The translations under genes and the position numbers were made by a program. From Ferruginibacter sp. (lineage in GTDB: Bacteria > Bacteroidota > Bacteroidia > Chitinophagales > Chitinophagaceae), in assembly GCA_014379905.1 (NCBI GenBank), contig JACMKX010000144.1:1-64000 (forward strand): a stretch of 64,000 nt of DNA. The letters are read 5' to 3'. The notes under the pieces are model-generated. The model saw only the letters and a program-made list of their open reading frames with translations. It was not told the origin of the DNA and made no database searches. The stretch's first letter is position 1. Every line of letters begins with the position of its first letter. Below, in pieces: positions 8,066-19,300 of this stretch.

Positions 8066-9622
8066 ATGAGTATAGCTAAAATTCTTTGGGTAGATGATGA
8101 AATAGACAGCCTGCAATCGCAAATTATGTTTTTGGAAAATAAGGGATATACTGTTGACACAAAAACAAACGGCTTTGATGCCCTGGAATATGTAAAAGAC
8201 AATATTGTGGATGTGGTGCTGATGGATGAGAGCATGCCCGGCCTTACCGGCCTGCAGGTTTTACAACAATTAAAAGAATTGAACAGCACTTTGCCTGTAG
8301 TACTCATTACAAAAAATGAAGCGGAAAACCTGATGGATGAAGCCATTGGCAGCCAGATAAGTGACTACCTGATAAAACCTGTTAATCCTAACCAGGTTTG
8401 GCTGAGTCTTAAAAAAATAATTGACAATAAAAGGCTGGTGGCAGAAAAAACTACTAGTGCTTACCAGCAGGAATTCCGCAACCTTTTTACGGCGCTCAAT
8501 GATAACCCGGATTACAATGAGTGGATGGACCTGTACAAAAAATTAGTATTCTGGGAACTGGAAATGAAAAAAAGTGACAGCCCGGAAATGCAGGAAGTAT
8601 TTGCCACACAAAAGCATGAGGCCAATACAGAGTTCTTTAAATTCATTTCAAAAAATTATGCTTCATGGGTGTCTCCAAAAAGTACAGGAGCGCCTATAAT
8701 GAGTCATAATTTATTAAAGTATAAGGTACTTCCTCACCTGGAAAAAGGCACACCCTTGTTTTTTGTACTGATCGACAACCTGCGTTTTGACCAGTGGAAA
8801 ACCATACAACCCATTTTTGCAGAAAGTTTTCGCATACATGAAGAAGAAACTTTTTATGCCATTCTGCCTACAGCAACCCAGTATGCACGTAATGCAATAT
8901 TTGCGGGATTGTTGCCGATTGATATAGAAAAACAATTTCCCAACGAATGGAAAAATGATGATGAGGAGGGTGGAAAAAATTTGCATGAAGAAGTATTTCT
9001 AAGAGCAAATTTGAAAAGACTGGGCCATGCAGATCTTAAGATTTCCTACACCAAGATCACCAATAACAACGACGGGCAAAAGATGGTGGACAATATGCAT
9101 AACATGATGCAAAATGATCTTAATGTGATCGTATATAATTTTGTTGATATGTTGAGCCATGCAAGAACAGAGATGGAAGTGCTTAAAGAACTGGCTGGTG
9201 ATGAAACGAGTTACCGCAGCATTACCCAAAGCTGGTTTGAGCATAGTCCGCTACACCAGGCATTGAAAAAAATTGCGGATAAAAAAGTAAATATGGTGGT
9301 AGCTACCGATCATGGCAGCACAAGGGTAAAAACGCCGGCCAAGGTGATTGGTGATAAACAAACTACGGCCAACCTGCGCTATAAACATGGGCGTAATTTA
9401 AACTATGAAGCAAAAGATGTGCTGGCATTCAGGGACCCCAAAGAAGCAGGGCTGCCGGTGCCGAATGTAAACTCCAGTTTCATTTTTGCCAAAGGCGAGT
9501 TGTTTTTATGTTACCCCAACAATTACAATCACTTTGTGAATTATTATCGTAATACGTTCCAGCATGGCGGGGTGAGTTTAGAGGAGATGATTGTACCGGT
9601 AGTGAGGATGAGTAGTAAGTAG
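8066..9622 (+). CDS. porX: PorX, response regulator with PglZ domain controlling type IX secretion
   Basis: A 518-residue protein. Residues 1-120 are a CheY-like receiver (ILWVDDE at the acidic pocket, phosphoacceptor Asp54 in VVLMDESMPG, Thr/Lys in VLITKNE and DYLIKP). A helical linker follows, and from about residue 205 a PglZ/alkaline-phosphatase-fold domain (FVLIDNLRFDQWK, LPTATQYARNAIF, VVATDHGSTRV, HGRNLNYEA). This architecture and length are those of PorX, which works with the sensor PorY and an ECF sigma factor and whose PglZ domain acts as a zinc phosphodiesterase in published work. It fits the T9SS cargo genes in this window. A stop-adjacent hairpin follows. Confidence 0.95.
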   Translation: MSIAKILWVDDEIDSLQSQIMFLENKGYTVDTKTNGFDALEYVKDNIVDVVLMDESMPGLTGLQVLQQLKELNSTLPVVLITKNEAENLMDEAIGSQISDYLIKPVNPNQVWLSLKKIIDNKRLVAEKTTSAYQQEFRNLFTALNDNPDYNEWMDLYKKLVFWELEMKKSDSPEMQEVFATQKHEANTEFFKFISKNYASWVSPKSTGAPIMSHNLLKYKVLPHLEKGTPLFFVLIDNLRFDQWKTIQPIFAESFRIHEEETFYAILPTATQYARNAIFAGLLPIDIEKQFPNEWKNDDEEGGKNLHEEVFLRANLKRLGHADLKISYTKITNNNDGQKMVDNMHNMMQNDLNVIVYNFVDMLSHARTEMEVLKELAGDETSYRSITQSWFEHSPLHQALKKIADKKVNMVVATDHGSTRVKTPAKVIGDKQTTANLRYKHGRNLNYEAKDVLAFRDPKEAGLPVPNVNSSFIFAKGELFLCYPNNYNHFVNYYRNTFQHGGVSLEEMIVPVVRMSSK

Positions 9623-9672
9623 GGAAATTTGCGTGGGCCACCGTCTTGCGGTTACTCACCCAAATTTTTCCC
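9622..9672. repeat. Hairpin with conserved core directly at the porX stop
   Basis: The arms GGGAAATTTGCGTG (9622-9635) and CACCCAAATTTTTCCC (9657-9672) pair with few mismatches. They enclose a core GTGGGCCACCGTCTTGCGGT followed by TACTCAC. The same core occurs in both hairpins at 46951-47045. It probably also acts as the porX terminator. Confidence 0.6.
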
Positions 9673-9763
9673 ACAACTTGTGGAGAATGTTTTTTTGCCA
9701 AACCCTGCTATTGATAGAAGTTGCACTTAATTATTAAATTAATGGCCCTTCGGGGATGAGGAT

Positions 9764-10036
9764 ATGAAATTTACACAGCACACATTAGATAAAATAGAGA
9801 AGATCGTTGAGGATTGTGGTTATATCATCCGTTATGAAAGAGGTACTTTCCAGAGCGGTTATTGCATTTTACAGGAGAAAAAAGTAGTGGTGCTCAATAA
9901 ATTTTTGCAAACAGAAGGACGCATCAATACTCTGATAGACCTGATTCCGCAATTAGAGATCAACTTTGATGCCTTAACACATGAAAGCCAGAAATTATAC
10001 AGCGAATTGCTGGAACTGGAACATGCCAAATCATAA
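9764..10036 (+). CDS. Small conserved cytoplasmic protein, function unknown
   Basis: A 90-residue acidic protein without signal peptide or membrane segment. It looks real: a GAGGAT ribosome site lies just before the ATG, the sequence is ordinary globular (DKIEKIVEDCGYIIRYERGTFQSGYC, VVVLNKFLQTEGRINTLIDLI), and a very strong terminator follows the stop. I recall similar short proteins in other Bacteroidota but no assigned function. It follows porX by 140 bases in the same direction, so co-transcription is possible if the hairpin at 9622 leaks. Confidence 0.75.
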   Translation: MKFTQHTLDKIEKIVEDCGYIIRYERGTFQSGYCILQEKKVVVLNKFLQTEGRINTLIDLIPQLEINFDALTHESQKLYSELLELEHAKS

Positions 10037-10078
10037 AATCAAAAAAGGAACCTGATTGAGTTCCTTTTTTGATTTTAT
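10033..10078. terminator. Bidirectional terminator
   Basis: A perfect 19-bp stem: ATAAAATCAAAAAAGGAAC pairs with GTTCCTTTTTTGATTTTAT across an 8-base loop. It has A- and T-runs on both flanks, so it serves both convergent genes and overlaps their ends. Confidence 0.9.
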
Positions 10079-10371
10079 GATCCCAATATATTCCAGGATG
10101 TTTGTATATCCGGATCCTCGTTGTCTTTTATTTTAGTTCCTTCCTGGTCGTTCGCTTCTTCTTTCAATTCTTCTTTTTTTGATTTATTTATATCTGCGGG
10201 TGCTGCATCTTTTTTATTTACGGGTCCAGCCGGTGCATTGGCTATATCCTGTTCAGTAATGATATCTTCTTCATTGTTTAAATGTTCGTGGATCTTTTTT
10301 TCTGTTCTTTCGTCTTTATATTGGTCACCCAGGTCTTCTGAACCTTCAGTGGCTGATGGATCTCTTTTCAT
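10075..10371 (-). CDS. Small charged, probably disordered protein
   Basis: 98 residues from the ATG at 10371 (MKRDPSATEGSEDLGD). An ATG 60 bases upstream is possible but adds a segment (MRAKNIWYDFLSLPI) unlike the rest. The protein is rich in Glu, Asp, Lys and Asn with no hydrophobic core, no signal peptide and no domain I recognise. It ends in PDIQTSWNILGS. Such short acidic proteins are common in Chitinophagaceae, sometimes stress related, but I cannot assign a role. It shares the bidirectional terminator with the upstream gene. Confidence 0.6.
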   Translation of the reverse strand: MKRDPSATEGSEDLGDQYKDERTEKKIHEHLNNEEDIITEQDIANAPAGPVNKKDAAPADINKSKKEELKEEANDQEGTKIKDNEDPDIQTSWNILGS

Positions 10372-10454
10372 AATTTGTATTTTAGTTATGGGTAAGCTGA
10401 GAAAATCGTACCAAATATTTTTTGCACGCAAAATGACACATTATGCTAATATTA

Positions 10455-11040
10455 ACTGTACCATCCCTTCAGGGTTTCCCGATACCACTGGAATTTTTTC
10501 TACAATAATATCAACCCTCAGGGTTTTTCCTTCAGAGAATCCCCGAAAGGATGAAATAATAGCCGCATAAATATAAGGGGGAATTACGCAACGGTTACTA
10601 TGTCACCCCTTCGGGGTTTATCTTATTTACCAGGATCTTTTCTATAATAATATCAACCCTTCAGGTTTTGGCAATTCGGGAAATCCCAGAGGGGATGAAA
10701 AAATTATTGTGTGAATAAAAGTAGTAAACCGGAAGGGTGAAAAAATTGTAACAAAAAATATAAGCAAGCCCATGAACCCCGAAGGGATGAAAATATTATA
10801 GCAAAATAAATACAGAAACAGAATATCGGAGGGGACGAAAAAATTATGTTATGAATAAAAGTAGTGACCCGGGAGGATGAAAACATTATTGTAAAAAAAT
10901 TATAAGCAACCCCATAAACCCCAAGGGGTGAAAATATTATAACAAAAAATATAAGCAACCCATGAACCCCGAAGGGAGTGAAAATATTATAGCAAAATAA
11001 ATACAGAAACAGAATCCCGGAGGGGATGAAAAATTATGTG
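10455..11040. repeat. Array of short REP/BIME-like repeats
   Basis: About thirteen copies of a degenerate unit, consensus ACCCCGAAGGGATGAAAATA followed by TTATA. Forward copies start near 10540, 10680, 10728, 10777, 10825, 10866, 10917, 10965 and 11015. Inverted copies lie near 10463, 10512, 10604 and 10653. Neighbouring inverted/forward pairs (10501-10562, 10641-10708) make imperfect hairpins of 60-70 bases. A block of about 95 bases (10770-10862) recurs at 10958-11050, showing tandem duplication. I see no gene in this 680-base gap; the frame at 10704-10958 is repeat translation. Confidence 0.8.
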
Positions 11041-11115
11041 ATGAATAAAAGGTGAAATAATCATTACAAAAAAATAAAACCAAATGAAATATTGAAATTT
11101 TACCTGCCTTCGGAA

Positions 11116-14100
11116 TTACATATTCCTCCTGTACTGCCCGCCCACGCTATACAAAGCATTGGTAATTTGCCCCAGCGAACAAAATTTTACCGTTTCCATT
11201 AATTCTTCAAATAAGTTACCATTATTAACGGCTACTTTCTGCAAACGTTTCAGCATGGTTTCGCTTTGTGTCGCATGTCGTTGCTGAAATGCTTCCAGCG
11301 TTTTTATCTGGAATTCTTTTTCATCGGTGGTACTGCGGATGACTTCCTGCGGAAGAATGGTAGGAGAACCGCTTTTGCTCAGGAAAGTATTTACACCCAC
11401 GATCGGGTACTCACCGGTATGTTTCAGCGTTTCATAATACAAACTTTCTTCCTGTATTTTATTGCGCTGGTACATGCGCTCCATGGCGCCCAGTACACCG
11501 CCACGATCGGTGATACGGTTGAATTCTGTGAGCACCGCCTGTTCAACAAGATCCGTTAATTCTTCAATTAAAAAAGCGCCCTGGTTTGGATTTTCATTTT
11601 TAGCTGTGCCCAGCTCCCTGTTAATGATCAACTGGATGGCCATGGCCCTGCGCACACTTTCTTCTGTTGGTGTGGTAATGGCTTCGTCGTATGCATTGGT
11701 GTGAAGCGAATTGCAGTTATCGTAAATAGCATACAATGCCTGCAGGGTGGTTCGTATATCGTTGAAGTCGATCTCCTGCGCATGCAGGGAGCGGCCACTT
11801 GTTTGAATATGGTATTTTAATTTCTGGCTGCGGTCATTGCCTTTGTATTTATTTTTCATGGCTTTGGCCCATATACGACGGGCCACCCGGCCTATTACAC
11901 TGTATTCGGGATCCATTCCATTGCTAAAGAAAAAAGAGAGATTGGGCGCAAAATCATCAATGTGCATGCCGCGGCTTAAATAATATTCAACATAAGTAAA
12001 CCCGTTGGATAAAGTAAAGGCCAGCTGTGTAATAGGATTGGCGCCGGCTTCCGCAATATGATATCCACTGATGCTGACACTATAAAAATTTTGCACTTTA
12101 TGATCAATAAAATATTGCTGAACATCGCCCATTAATTTCAATGCAAATTCTGTTGAAAAAATGCAGGTGTTCTGTGCCTGGTCTTCTTTTAAAATATCTG
12201 CCTGAACTGTACCTCTCACTGTACTCAGTGCTTTTGCTTTAATCCCGTCATAAACATCCTGAGGCAATACATCTTTGCCACTTAAACCGAGTAAGCGAAG
12301 GCCGAGGCCATTGCTTTCACCGGGAAGGACAGTTTCTCCACCCCCCAGGGGGGGAGTTTGGTAAGCTTTTACTTTTTCATCAATAGTGAGTTTAGGCAAA
12401 GCTGAATGATGTACAGGCTTACCATTTACACCTATGTATTTAGGCAATGCCTCGATATCATATTTACTTTCTATTATTTTATTTACCTGTTCGTTGAGGT
12501 TGTTATCAAAAATATATTTTTCGCAAAGCTGGTCAATGGCAGCATTCATAAAAAATGCCAGGATGATTGGCGCGGGGCCATTGATCGTCATACTTACAGA
12601 AGTTTTAGGATCACAGAGATCAAAACCGCTGTAGAGTTTTTTGGCATCATCAACAGTTGCAATGCTCACACCGCTATTACCCACCTTGCCATAAATATCG
12701 GGTCGGTAAGCAGGATCTTCGCCATATAATGTAACACTGTCAAATGCTGTACTGAGGCGCTTTGCAGGTTGTCCTAAACTCACGTAATGAAAACGCCTGT
12801 TGGTTCTTTCAGGTCCGCCTTCGCCGGCAAACATGCGGGTTGGATCTTCGCCTTCTCTTTTCAGCGGAAATACCCCGGCAGTAAATGGAAATTCGCCCGG
12901 AACATTTTCCTGCAACTGCCATTTTAAAATATCTCCCCAGTCATTGTATTTAGGCAGCAATACTTTTGACAATACTGTTCCTGATAAACTTGTATAGGTA
13001 AGTGGTTGTTTAATCAGCTTATCTCTTACTTTGAATTCGTAGAATTCTTTACTGTAGCGATCTTTTACAGCAGTCCAGTTGTCTAATAGTTTTTTACATT
13101 CCGGGTGAAGTTTTTCCTGCAATGTTGTTTGCAGCGTTGTTATTTCATCCTGTGCTGTTGCAGATAATGATCCGGCCACCCCGTTAAAATGGTATAACTG
13201 TCTTGCAACAGCTGCCTGGTCGTTCACCCATTGGTCGTACTCATTGATCGTTTCAGCGATCTCTGCCAGGTATCGTACTCTTTTGGGAGGAATGATGGTT
13301 GACTGATTGCTGGTATCCGCAGTATGCATATGATGCACTACGTGATCTTTAAAAGTAACGCCGGTTTTGGTCTCAATTTTTTCCATGAGGCGCTCAAACA
13401 ATTCGTTCACACCTGCATCATTGAATTGTGCTGCAATGGTGCCTACAACCGGCAGTTCATCGTCTTTGGCATTCCATAAAGTATGGCTGCGTTTGTATTG
13501 TTTGCGCACATCATGCAAGGCATCCAATGCACCGGCCTTATCAAATTTATTGAGGCAGATTACATCTGCGTAATCAAGCATGTTTATTTTTTCCAGTTGC
13601 GATGGCGCACCATATTCCGGCGTCATTACATACATGCTAACATTGCAATAATCTAAAATAGAAGCATCGCTCTGGCCTACCCCGGCACTTTCTAAAATAA
13701 TAAAATTAAATGCAGCAGCCCGGCAAATATCAATGGCTTCCTGAACATACTGGCTCAGGGCCACATCACTTTCCCTCGTTGCCAGGGAACGCATATAAGC
13801 TCTTGGAGAAGAGATGGCATTCATGCGGATGCGGTCTCCCAACAAAGCACCGCCGGTTTTTTTCTTACTTGGATCAACGGAAATAACGGCGATGGTTTTG
13901 TCTGCATAGGTATTTAAAAACCTGCGAACGATCTCATCTGTTACGGATGATTTACCCGCACCACCGGTACCTGTAATTCCTAACACGGGAATATTTTTAT
14001 CAACTATTGGGGGTTCGTTTGACGGGGCAATTAATCCATTCTCCACATTTGTTATTTGCCTTGCAATAGTTCTTATATCTTTCACTTCTCCGAGCGTCAT

Positions 14101-14556
14101 TGGTGAGCTGTATTCACCATTTCCATTCAGGTTAAAATCGCAGTTGGTCACCACATCTTCAATCATTCCTTCGAGGCCCATTTTTCTTCCGTCGTCCGGG
14201 CTGTAAATCCTTGTAATGCCATAGGCATGTAATTCTTCAATTTCTGAAGGAAGGATAGTACCTCCGCCGCCGCCGAATATTTTTATATGGCCGCAACCAT
14301 TTTCTTCCAGCAGGTCTTTCATGTATTTAAAAAACTCTAGATGGCCGCCCTGGTAACTGGTAATGGCGATACCCTGCACATCTTCCTCAATGGCGCATTC
14401 CACAATTTCTGCCACGCTGCGGTTATGCCCCAGGTGAATGATCTCTGCTCCTTTACTTTGCAAAATCCGGCGCATGATATTGATGGCAGCATCGTGCCCG
14501 TCGAATAAGGCGGCCGCAGTTACTATTCTTACTTTATTTTTAGTGGTAAAATTCAT
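11116..14556 (-). CDS. icmF: Fused isobutyryl-CoA mutase IcmF
   Basis: An 1146-residue adenosylcobalamin enzyme that interconverts isobutyryl-CoA and n-butyryl-CoA and carries its own G-protein chaperone. Order: B12-binding domain (residues 1-140, lower-axial motif DGHDAAIN), MeaB-type GTPase (P-loop GTGGAGKSS near 195, [18 protein letters not shown]), then the mutase TIM barrel (about 540-1146; [27 protein letters not shown]). Residues that I recall as setting specificity are Phe in AGVFPLKR (563) and Gln in DQAQNTCIF (795). Both match IcmF rather than methylmalonyl-CoA mutase (Tyr/Arg). A GC palindrome inside the gene is noted under findings. Role: branched-chain and butyrate acyl-CoA metabolism. 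Confidence 0.95.
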   Translation of the reverse strand: MNFTTKNKVRIVTAAALFDGHDAAINIMRRILQSKGAEIIHLGHNRSVAEIVECAIEEDVQGIAITSYQGGHLEFFKYMKDLLEENGCGHIKIFGGGGGTILPSEIEELHAYGITRIYSPDDGRKMGLEGMIEDVVTNCDFNLNGNGEYSSPMTLGEVKDIRTIARQITNVENGLIAPSNEPPIVDKNIPVLGITGTGGAGKSSVTDEIVRRFLNTYADKTIAVISVDPSKKKTGGALLGDRIRMNAISSPRAYMRSLATRESDVALSQYVQEAIDICRAAAFNFIILESAGVGQSDASILDYCNVSMYVMTPEYGAPSQLEKINMLDYADVICLNKFDKAGALDALHDVRKQYKRSHTLWNAKDDELPVVGTIAAQFNDAGVNELFERLMEKIETKTGVTFKDHVVHHMHTADTSNQSTIIPPKRVRYLAEIAETINEYDQWVNDQAAVARQLYHFNGVAGSLSATAQDEITTLQTTLQEKLHPECKKLLDNWTAVKDRYSKEFYEFKVRDKLIKQPLTYTSLSGTVLSKVLLPKYNDWGDILKWQLQENVPGEFPFTAGVFPLKREGEDPTRMFAGEGGPERTNRRFHYVSLGQPAKRLSTAFDSVTLYGEDPAYRPDIYGKVGNSGVSIATVDDAKKLYSGFDLCDPKTSVSMTINGPAPIILAFFMNAAIDQLCEKYIFDNNLNEQVNKIIESKYDIEALPKYIGVNGKPVHHSALPKLTIDEKVKAYQTPPLGGGETVLPGESNGLGLRLLGLSGKDVLPQDVYDGIKAKALSTVRGTVQADILKEDQAQNTCIFSTEFALKLMGDVQQYFIDHKVQNFYSVSISGYHIAEAGANPITQLAFTLSNGFTYVEYYLSRGMHIDDFAPNLSFFFSNGMDPEYSVIGRVARRIWAKAMKNKYKGNDRSQKLKYHIQTSGRSLHAQEIDFNDIRTTLQALYAIYDNCNSLHTNAYDEAITTPTEESVRRAMAIQLIINRELGTAKNENPNQGAFLIEELTDLVEQAVLTEFNRITDRGGVLGAMERMYQRNKIQEESLYYETLKHTGEYPIVGVNTFLSKSGSPTILPQEVIRSTTDEKEFQIKTLEAFQQRHATQSETMLKRLQKVAVNNGNLFEELMETVKFCSLGQITNALYSVGGQYRRNM

Positions 14557-14621
14557 AGCAATTTTTTGATGGCATTATTAAGCAATTCTGCATACATAGC
14601 TGAACACTACAGGCAAGTTGG

Positions 14622-14629
14622 CAAATTTA
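14622..14629 (-). promoter_or_regulatory. Candidate -7 element for icmF
   Basis: On the minus strand TAAATTTG (plus strand CAAATTTA) lies 66 bases before the icmF ATG and matches TAnnTTTG. The -33 TTTG is not evident. Confidence 0.35.
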
Positions 14630-14640
14630 CACATAAAGGC

Positions 14641-15546
14641 TTATTCCTTTTTGGCCGTTTTAGCTTTCTTTTTAAAAATCCGTGCTATATCTGATTGCAG
14701 GCCTACAGAGAAATTAAAAGAGCGGGAATCGATAAAACGGCGGCTCATTAAAACACTCAGTCCAAACTGGTATTCCAGCCTGACCGGTAATTTACCAAAA
14801 CCAATAGCATTTATGAAGGAAGGTTCCCAAAAAACTACGGGACCATCATCTATGGCTGCGAGTTCATATATGGCCAGTTCGTTTGCATCATAATCTGTTT
14901 GGATCCTGGTATAATTTATAATGCTGAACCTTGACGAAACGGCTACCAGCGATTTCTTTTTATTTTGAACCATTATTGCAGGCTGAATATAAAATTTTGA
15001 AACGGTGGCCTCGTGAAAGTTGAGTGTTTGATCGCCGTTATTATTTCTACCATTGTCGGTAAAGCTAAATTTGCCAAAACCCCCACCGGCAAATACCTGG
15101 AAAAATACCTGCCCAAGTTCTCCTTCTGATAGCCTGGTATAATATCCTGCCCCTATTTCGGTAAGATGTCTTTTGTATCGAATTACCGCACTATCTCTAA
15201 CCCCGATAAAATCGCCTCCATTGATTTCTGACCTCGAAAAAAAATTAGCCTGTAGTGCGAATTTTTTATTGAGCGCATAAGCACCGTGTATATCTACGCC
15301 ATTGCTTTTGCCTTTAAACCTTTGATTATCGATGGTTCTGGTACCGGTTAAATTAGTAGAATATACAACCCCTAATTTTGAATCGCCTTTTTCGGTCAGG
15401 AGCGGAACATTTTGTGCTGCCGGGCTGTATACATAGCGTGGAGTGTAACAGGAGGTGAGAAGAAATAAGGAATAAAAAATAAGGAATAGGAAAATACGGG
15501 CATTGTTGCCAGCGATAAAGTTTTTATGTACGCACCTGCCTCTCAT
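14641..15546 (-). CDS. Outer-membrane beta-barrel or surface lipoprotein, function unknown
   Basis: A 301-residue protein. Near residues 18-34 a hydrophobic stretch leads to a lipobox-like LLTSCYTPRY. The body is made of alternating polar/hydrophobic strands (YALNKKFALQANFFS, HLTEIGAGYYTRL, VFFQVFAGGGFGKFSF, VRLEYQFGLSVLMSRRF) that suggest a small barrel. The C-terminus is lysine rich. The ATG overlaps the rsmA stop by 4 bases (ATGA), which supports the long start; a shorter signal peptide may begin inside. It is coupled to rsmA and precedes icmF in the same direction. Confidence 0.7.
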   Translation of the reverse strand: MRGRCVHKNFIAGNNARIFLFLIFYSLFLLTSCYTPRYVYSPAAQNVPLLTEKGDSKLGVVYSTNLTGTRTIDNQRFKGKSNGVDIHGAYALNKKFALQANFFSRSEINGGDFIGVRDSAVIRYKRHLTEIGAGYYTRLSEGELGQVFFQVFAGGGFGKFSFTDNGRNNNGDQTLNFHEATVSKFYIQPAIMVQNKKKSLVAVSSRFSIINYTRIQTDYDANELAIYELAAIDDGPVVFWEPSFINAIGFGKLPVRLEYQFGLSVLMSRRFIDSRSFNFSVGLQSDIARIFKKKAKTAKKE

Positions 15547-16295
15547 TGCATTTTAAATGTTAGTGCTGCAAAATCATCTATGCTTAATGCTTCTGCACGC
15601 TTATTAAAAATGGGATCTTTCAATTCTTCGGGATAAAATAAACTCTTTACCGCATTTCGAAGGGTTTTTCGACGCTGGTTAAAGGCAGTTTTCACTAAAT
15701 TTTTATAGGCTTTGTCGGATTTAACCAACAATGTTTCTTTTTTCCTGGTAAGTTTTATAACCCCACTCATTACTTTGGGGGGAGGATTAAACCGATCGGG
15801 CGGCACATCAAACAAATATTCTATACGATAAAATGGTTGCAGCAAGGCACTAAGTACACCATATACCTTGCTGCCGGGTTTGGATGCGGCCCGTTCTGCC
15901 ACTTCTTTTTGAAACATACCAATAATGACAGGCACATCGTCTTTCCAGTCTAATATTTTAAATAATATCTGCGTGGAAATATTGTAAGGAAAATTGCCAA
16001 TGACCGCAAAGGGTGATGTAAAAGGCTGGTCGATCTCCAAAAAATTTCTATGAATGATCTTATCTTTTAAGACAGGATAATTTCTTTCGAGGTAGGCTAC
16101 TTTTTCATCATCCAGCTCCACTGCTTTAAAATCTATTCCGGGTAGCAGGATGAGTTGTTTGGTTAATGCGCCTGCACCTGGACCTACCTCCAGCAAATTT
16201 GAAAAACTTTCTTTTTTTAAAGCATCTATAATATCCCGGATAATTTCTTCATCTTTTAAAAAATGCTGTCCCAGTGATTTTTTGAGTGTGTACAT
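15543..16295 (-). CDS. rsmA: 16S rRNA dimethyladenosine transferase RsmA (KsgA)
   Basis: Dimethylates two adjacent adenines in the 3' terminal helix of 16S rRNA using SAM, a late step of 30S assembly. About 250 residues: KKSLGQHFL at the N-terminus, SAM motif LLEVGPGAGALTK, AVELDDE, the catalytic GNFPYNIS, the PPPKVMSGVI loop, and a C-terminal RRKTLRNAVKSLF region. I prefer the ATG at 16295 (MYTLKKSLGQHF) over 16304. It is followed by a coupled outer-membrane protein gene. Confidence 0.96.
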   Translation of the reverse strand: MYTLKKSLGQHFLKDEEIIRDIIDALKKESFSNLLEVGPGAGALTKQLILLPGIDFKAVELDDEKVAYLERNYPVLKDKIIHRNFLEIDQPFTSPFAVIGNFPYNISTQILFKILDWKDDVPVIIGMFQKEVAERAASKPGSKVYGVLSALLQPFYRIEYLFDVPPDRFNPPPKVMSGVIKLTRKKETLLVKSDKAYKNLVKTAFNQRRKTLRNAVKSLFYPEELKDPIFNKRAEALSIDDFAALTFKMQ

Positions 16296-16318
16296 TACGG
16301 GCAAAACTAGGGTAAAAT

Positions 16319-16348
16319 AACAAACCCTTCATTAAAGAAGGGTTTGTT
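16319..16348. terminator. Terminator between the T9SS cargo gene and rsmA
   Basis: AACAAACCCTTC pairs with GAAGGGTTTGTT around a 6-base loop. It lies 20 bases past the stop of the minus-strand gene at 16369, with a T-rich flank. Confidence 0.75.
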
Positions 16349-16368
16349 ATTATTTTGCAAAAGAATTA

Positions 16369-19300
16369 TTAGTGCTGAATGATGAGTTTTCCTGATTGTA
16401 CATCATTGTCTATCATCAATTGTACATGGTATATACCATTGCTGTATTGTACCAGGTTATTCAGTGGTATTATATTATTACCTTTTAAAGCTTTCGTTTT
16501 TTGCAGGTGAACCAATTTGCCGGTAATATCCCTGATAGTAATGGTTACAAGCATTTCTCTTTCTGTGTAAAAACGAACAGAAGCGACATCACTTGCAGGA
16601 TTAGGTGTAATACTGAAAGGAGCGATTGTTTTTCCTTTTCTTATTGCTACCATGTTACTGTATTTAACCTGCCCGTTTAGAGCAATCACTTTAATACGAT
16701 AGTATATCACGCTGCTGTTGAGGGCTGATATATTATCAGTATTGGCAAAATTCTCTAACTGGTCAAGCCTCACATCGGCTGACTCTGTCCCTATTTTTTG
16801 ATAGGTTACATTGTCAGTGCTTCTTTCAATTTCAAAGATGCTAAGCTTCATACTGCTTATAATACTCCAGTTCAATGTAACGATATCGTTATTATCGGCT
16901 GCTTTTAAAAGCAGGTGACTTATAGGTAAAACGCCTGTTACACATCTCCAGTCTCTTTCAAAAGTACAACCCGACATAGTAGAACGTTGCACGGTTGCTA
17001 TTGTGCCCGGAGTTGGATCACCGATTAAAATACCGGCATTGCCCATGTATAAAGAGGTACCTTTTACGTTGGTAATGGAGTTAATGAGATCAAACCTGTC
17101 ATCCAGGCCATCGCCGTCAGTATCCAAACCAAGCGGCGTGGTGATCTCATCGGCAATCCCATTAAAGTTCCAGTCGTGCCCTTCTACAATATCAACCTGG
17201 CCATCAGAATCTGTGTCAAGGTCCCTGTAATCCGGGATGCCATCAAGATCCCTATCGTATACCAATATACCTGCGCCACCAAATGTTGCGGTAAAAGGAG
17301 CAAGGTCATACGTATTATCTATTCCGTCATTATCACTGTCGGCATAAGCAGGAAAGCGGTAACCAAGCGTAGATTGTCCTTCAATATTATCAGGAATACC
17401 ATCGCCATCGCTGTCAATATCCATGTAATCGGGTCTTCCTACCCCTTCAGTATTTCTCAGGCTGAGTGGTGCAGGTCTTGCACGGATAACATTGCTCCAT
17501 CCGTCGGAACCTATGCCTGTAGCCGCATCTTCAAATCCATTGTAATTGGCGTCTGCAAATCCTGCCTCAATTACATCTGCTATTCCGTCGCCGTCGCTAT
17601 CCAGGTCATAAGGATTTGCACGGCCATCATTGTCATGGTTTTTATTTGGATAGGTGTCTGCACGGCCATCATTATTTCCATCTGCACCGGTGCGCAACAA
17701 ACCTGTTGCATTGATATAACTATCGTGAAGGCCATCAACATTAGCATCTACAAAGCCATCAATGACCGCATTATTATTCGCATCCGGGCCAAAAATTTCT
17801 ATTGCATCCGGAATGCCATCGTTATCACTATCCCTATCTATTGTATTTGGTATTCCATCTCCGTCAAGGTCTGTTAATCCAAGACCTACACCCGAAAACA
17901 ATACTCCTATGTTACTGCCATCTAACTGCTGGCTCAGGCCGTCAGTATCAATGTCTGAATAATTATCAATTCTTCCGTCGCCATCAGCGTCCACGCCACC
18001 TGCTTCCACCACATCAGGAATACCATCGTTATCACTATCCAGGTCAAGCATGTTAATAATGCCGTCCAGATCCATATCAAAACGATCGTCAGTTCCATCG
18101 CTGTTGCTGTCAATTCTTCCGGCGAATGTGGGATCAAGGTAGTTAGGAATACCATCATTATCACTGTCTCCATCCGCCTGGAAATCATCATTAATATGGT
18201 CGTTGTTTATGTCTTTAAATCCTGGGTAAGAAGTGTTGTATGCATCGGCAAGTGCTGCGGGGAAAGTGTAGCTTTCTACAAAATCCGGCATACCATCCCT
18301 GTCCTTATCAATATTGCAGGCAATAAATATGGTTACAGACTCGCATGTAGTGATATTGCAGGTTCCTTCTGCCCTTACATAATAAGTGGTTGTTGCAAAA
18401 GGAGCAGCAACATTTATTATGGCGCCTGTGCCCACAGGTGTTCCGCTACAGCTTCCTGCATACCACACCCATTGCGCTCCATCTCCCAATAAACCTCCTG
18501 TAACAGAAAGGCTAACCTGGATAAGGGGGCAAACGTTGTTTTTATTTCTGGTGGCACCAGTTGGAGCTACTGATAATAGTCTTCCCTGCAACAATGTAGC
18601 AGGAGATGCAAAACGGCAATTGACGTTTGCTATATTGCCTGCTGCAGCAATAAGTACCCTGTAATACCTGCCGGTATCAAGCGCAGCAACAGCCGGTATT
18701 GTATAAGTTGATGCTGTGGCACCTGCAATATTGACCCACACACCGGTAGCTGTTGGAGCTACCTGCCATTGGTATTGTATAGTTCCACCAATAGCAGCGG
18801 GATCGGTAATGGCAGAAGTAAAAGTAGCCGGGCTACCCATACAACCTGCTGCAACCGATGTGCTTACTGTAGGTGTAGGATCGCAGGTACCAAACTGGAT
18901 ATCATCCAATACTACATCGTTACCGCAACCACCGCTGGCATCATTGATAAGTTCAATGATAAGTTGTGTATAGGAAGCAGGTGCAACAAATTTTAAACCG
19001 TATTGCTGCCAGGCAGTATTGGTAATATCCGCTGTAGAAGTTTCGGTTATGATCAAACCAGTTCCACCATCTCTTATACGCATCCTGATCTTTGGATAAC
19101 GGAATCCGCCGAATGCGTCACAAAGTGTCTGGTAAGCGGCGTTACCCGGGAATGCGGCATAGAATGATAGTGAATACTGCGTATTACTACAGGTTGATGT
19201 AAAAAAGGTAGCCCTGTACATGACAGTATTGGCAGCATCTGCATTTATCACCAGCATACGCCCATCGGTATTTCCTGTACGATCTGTAAGATTTATAAAG

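Noticed and set aside
10704-10958. Open frame inside the REP-like array
   Set aside because: It is a translation of repeat DNA (FFSPLG, FSSLRG copies) with no ribosome site.
10455-11040. CRISPR array
   Set aside because: Units are degenerate, short and in both orientations; spacers are not unique; no cas gene nearby.
17176-17877. A 233-codon frame opposite the TSP3 repeats
   Set aside because: Repeated Asp-rich codons on the real strand produce open frames on the other; the protein is Ile/Cys-rich and meaningless.
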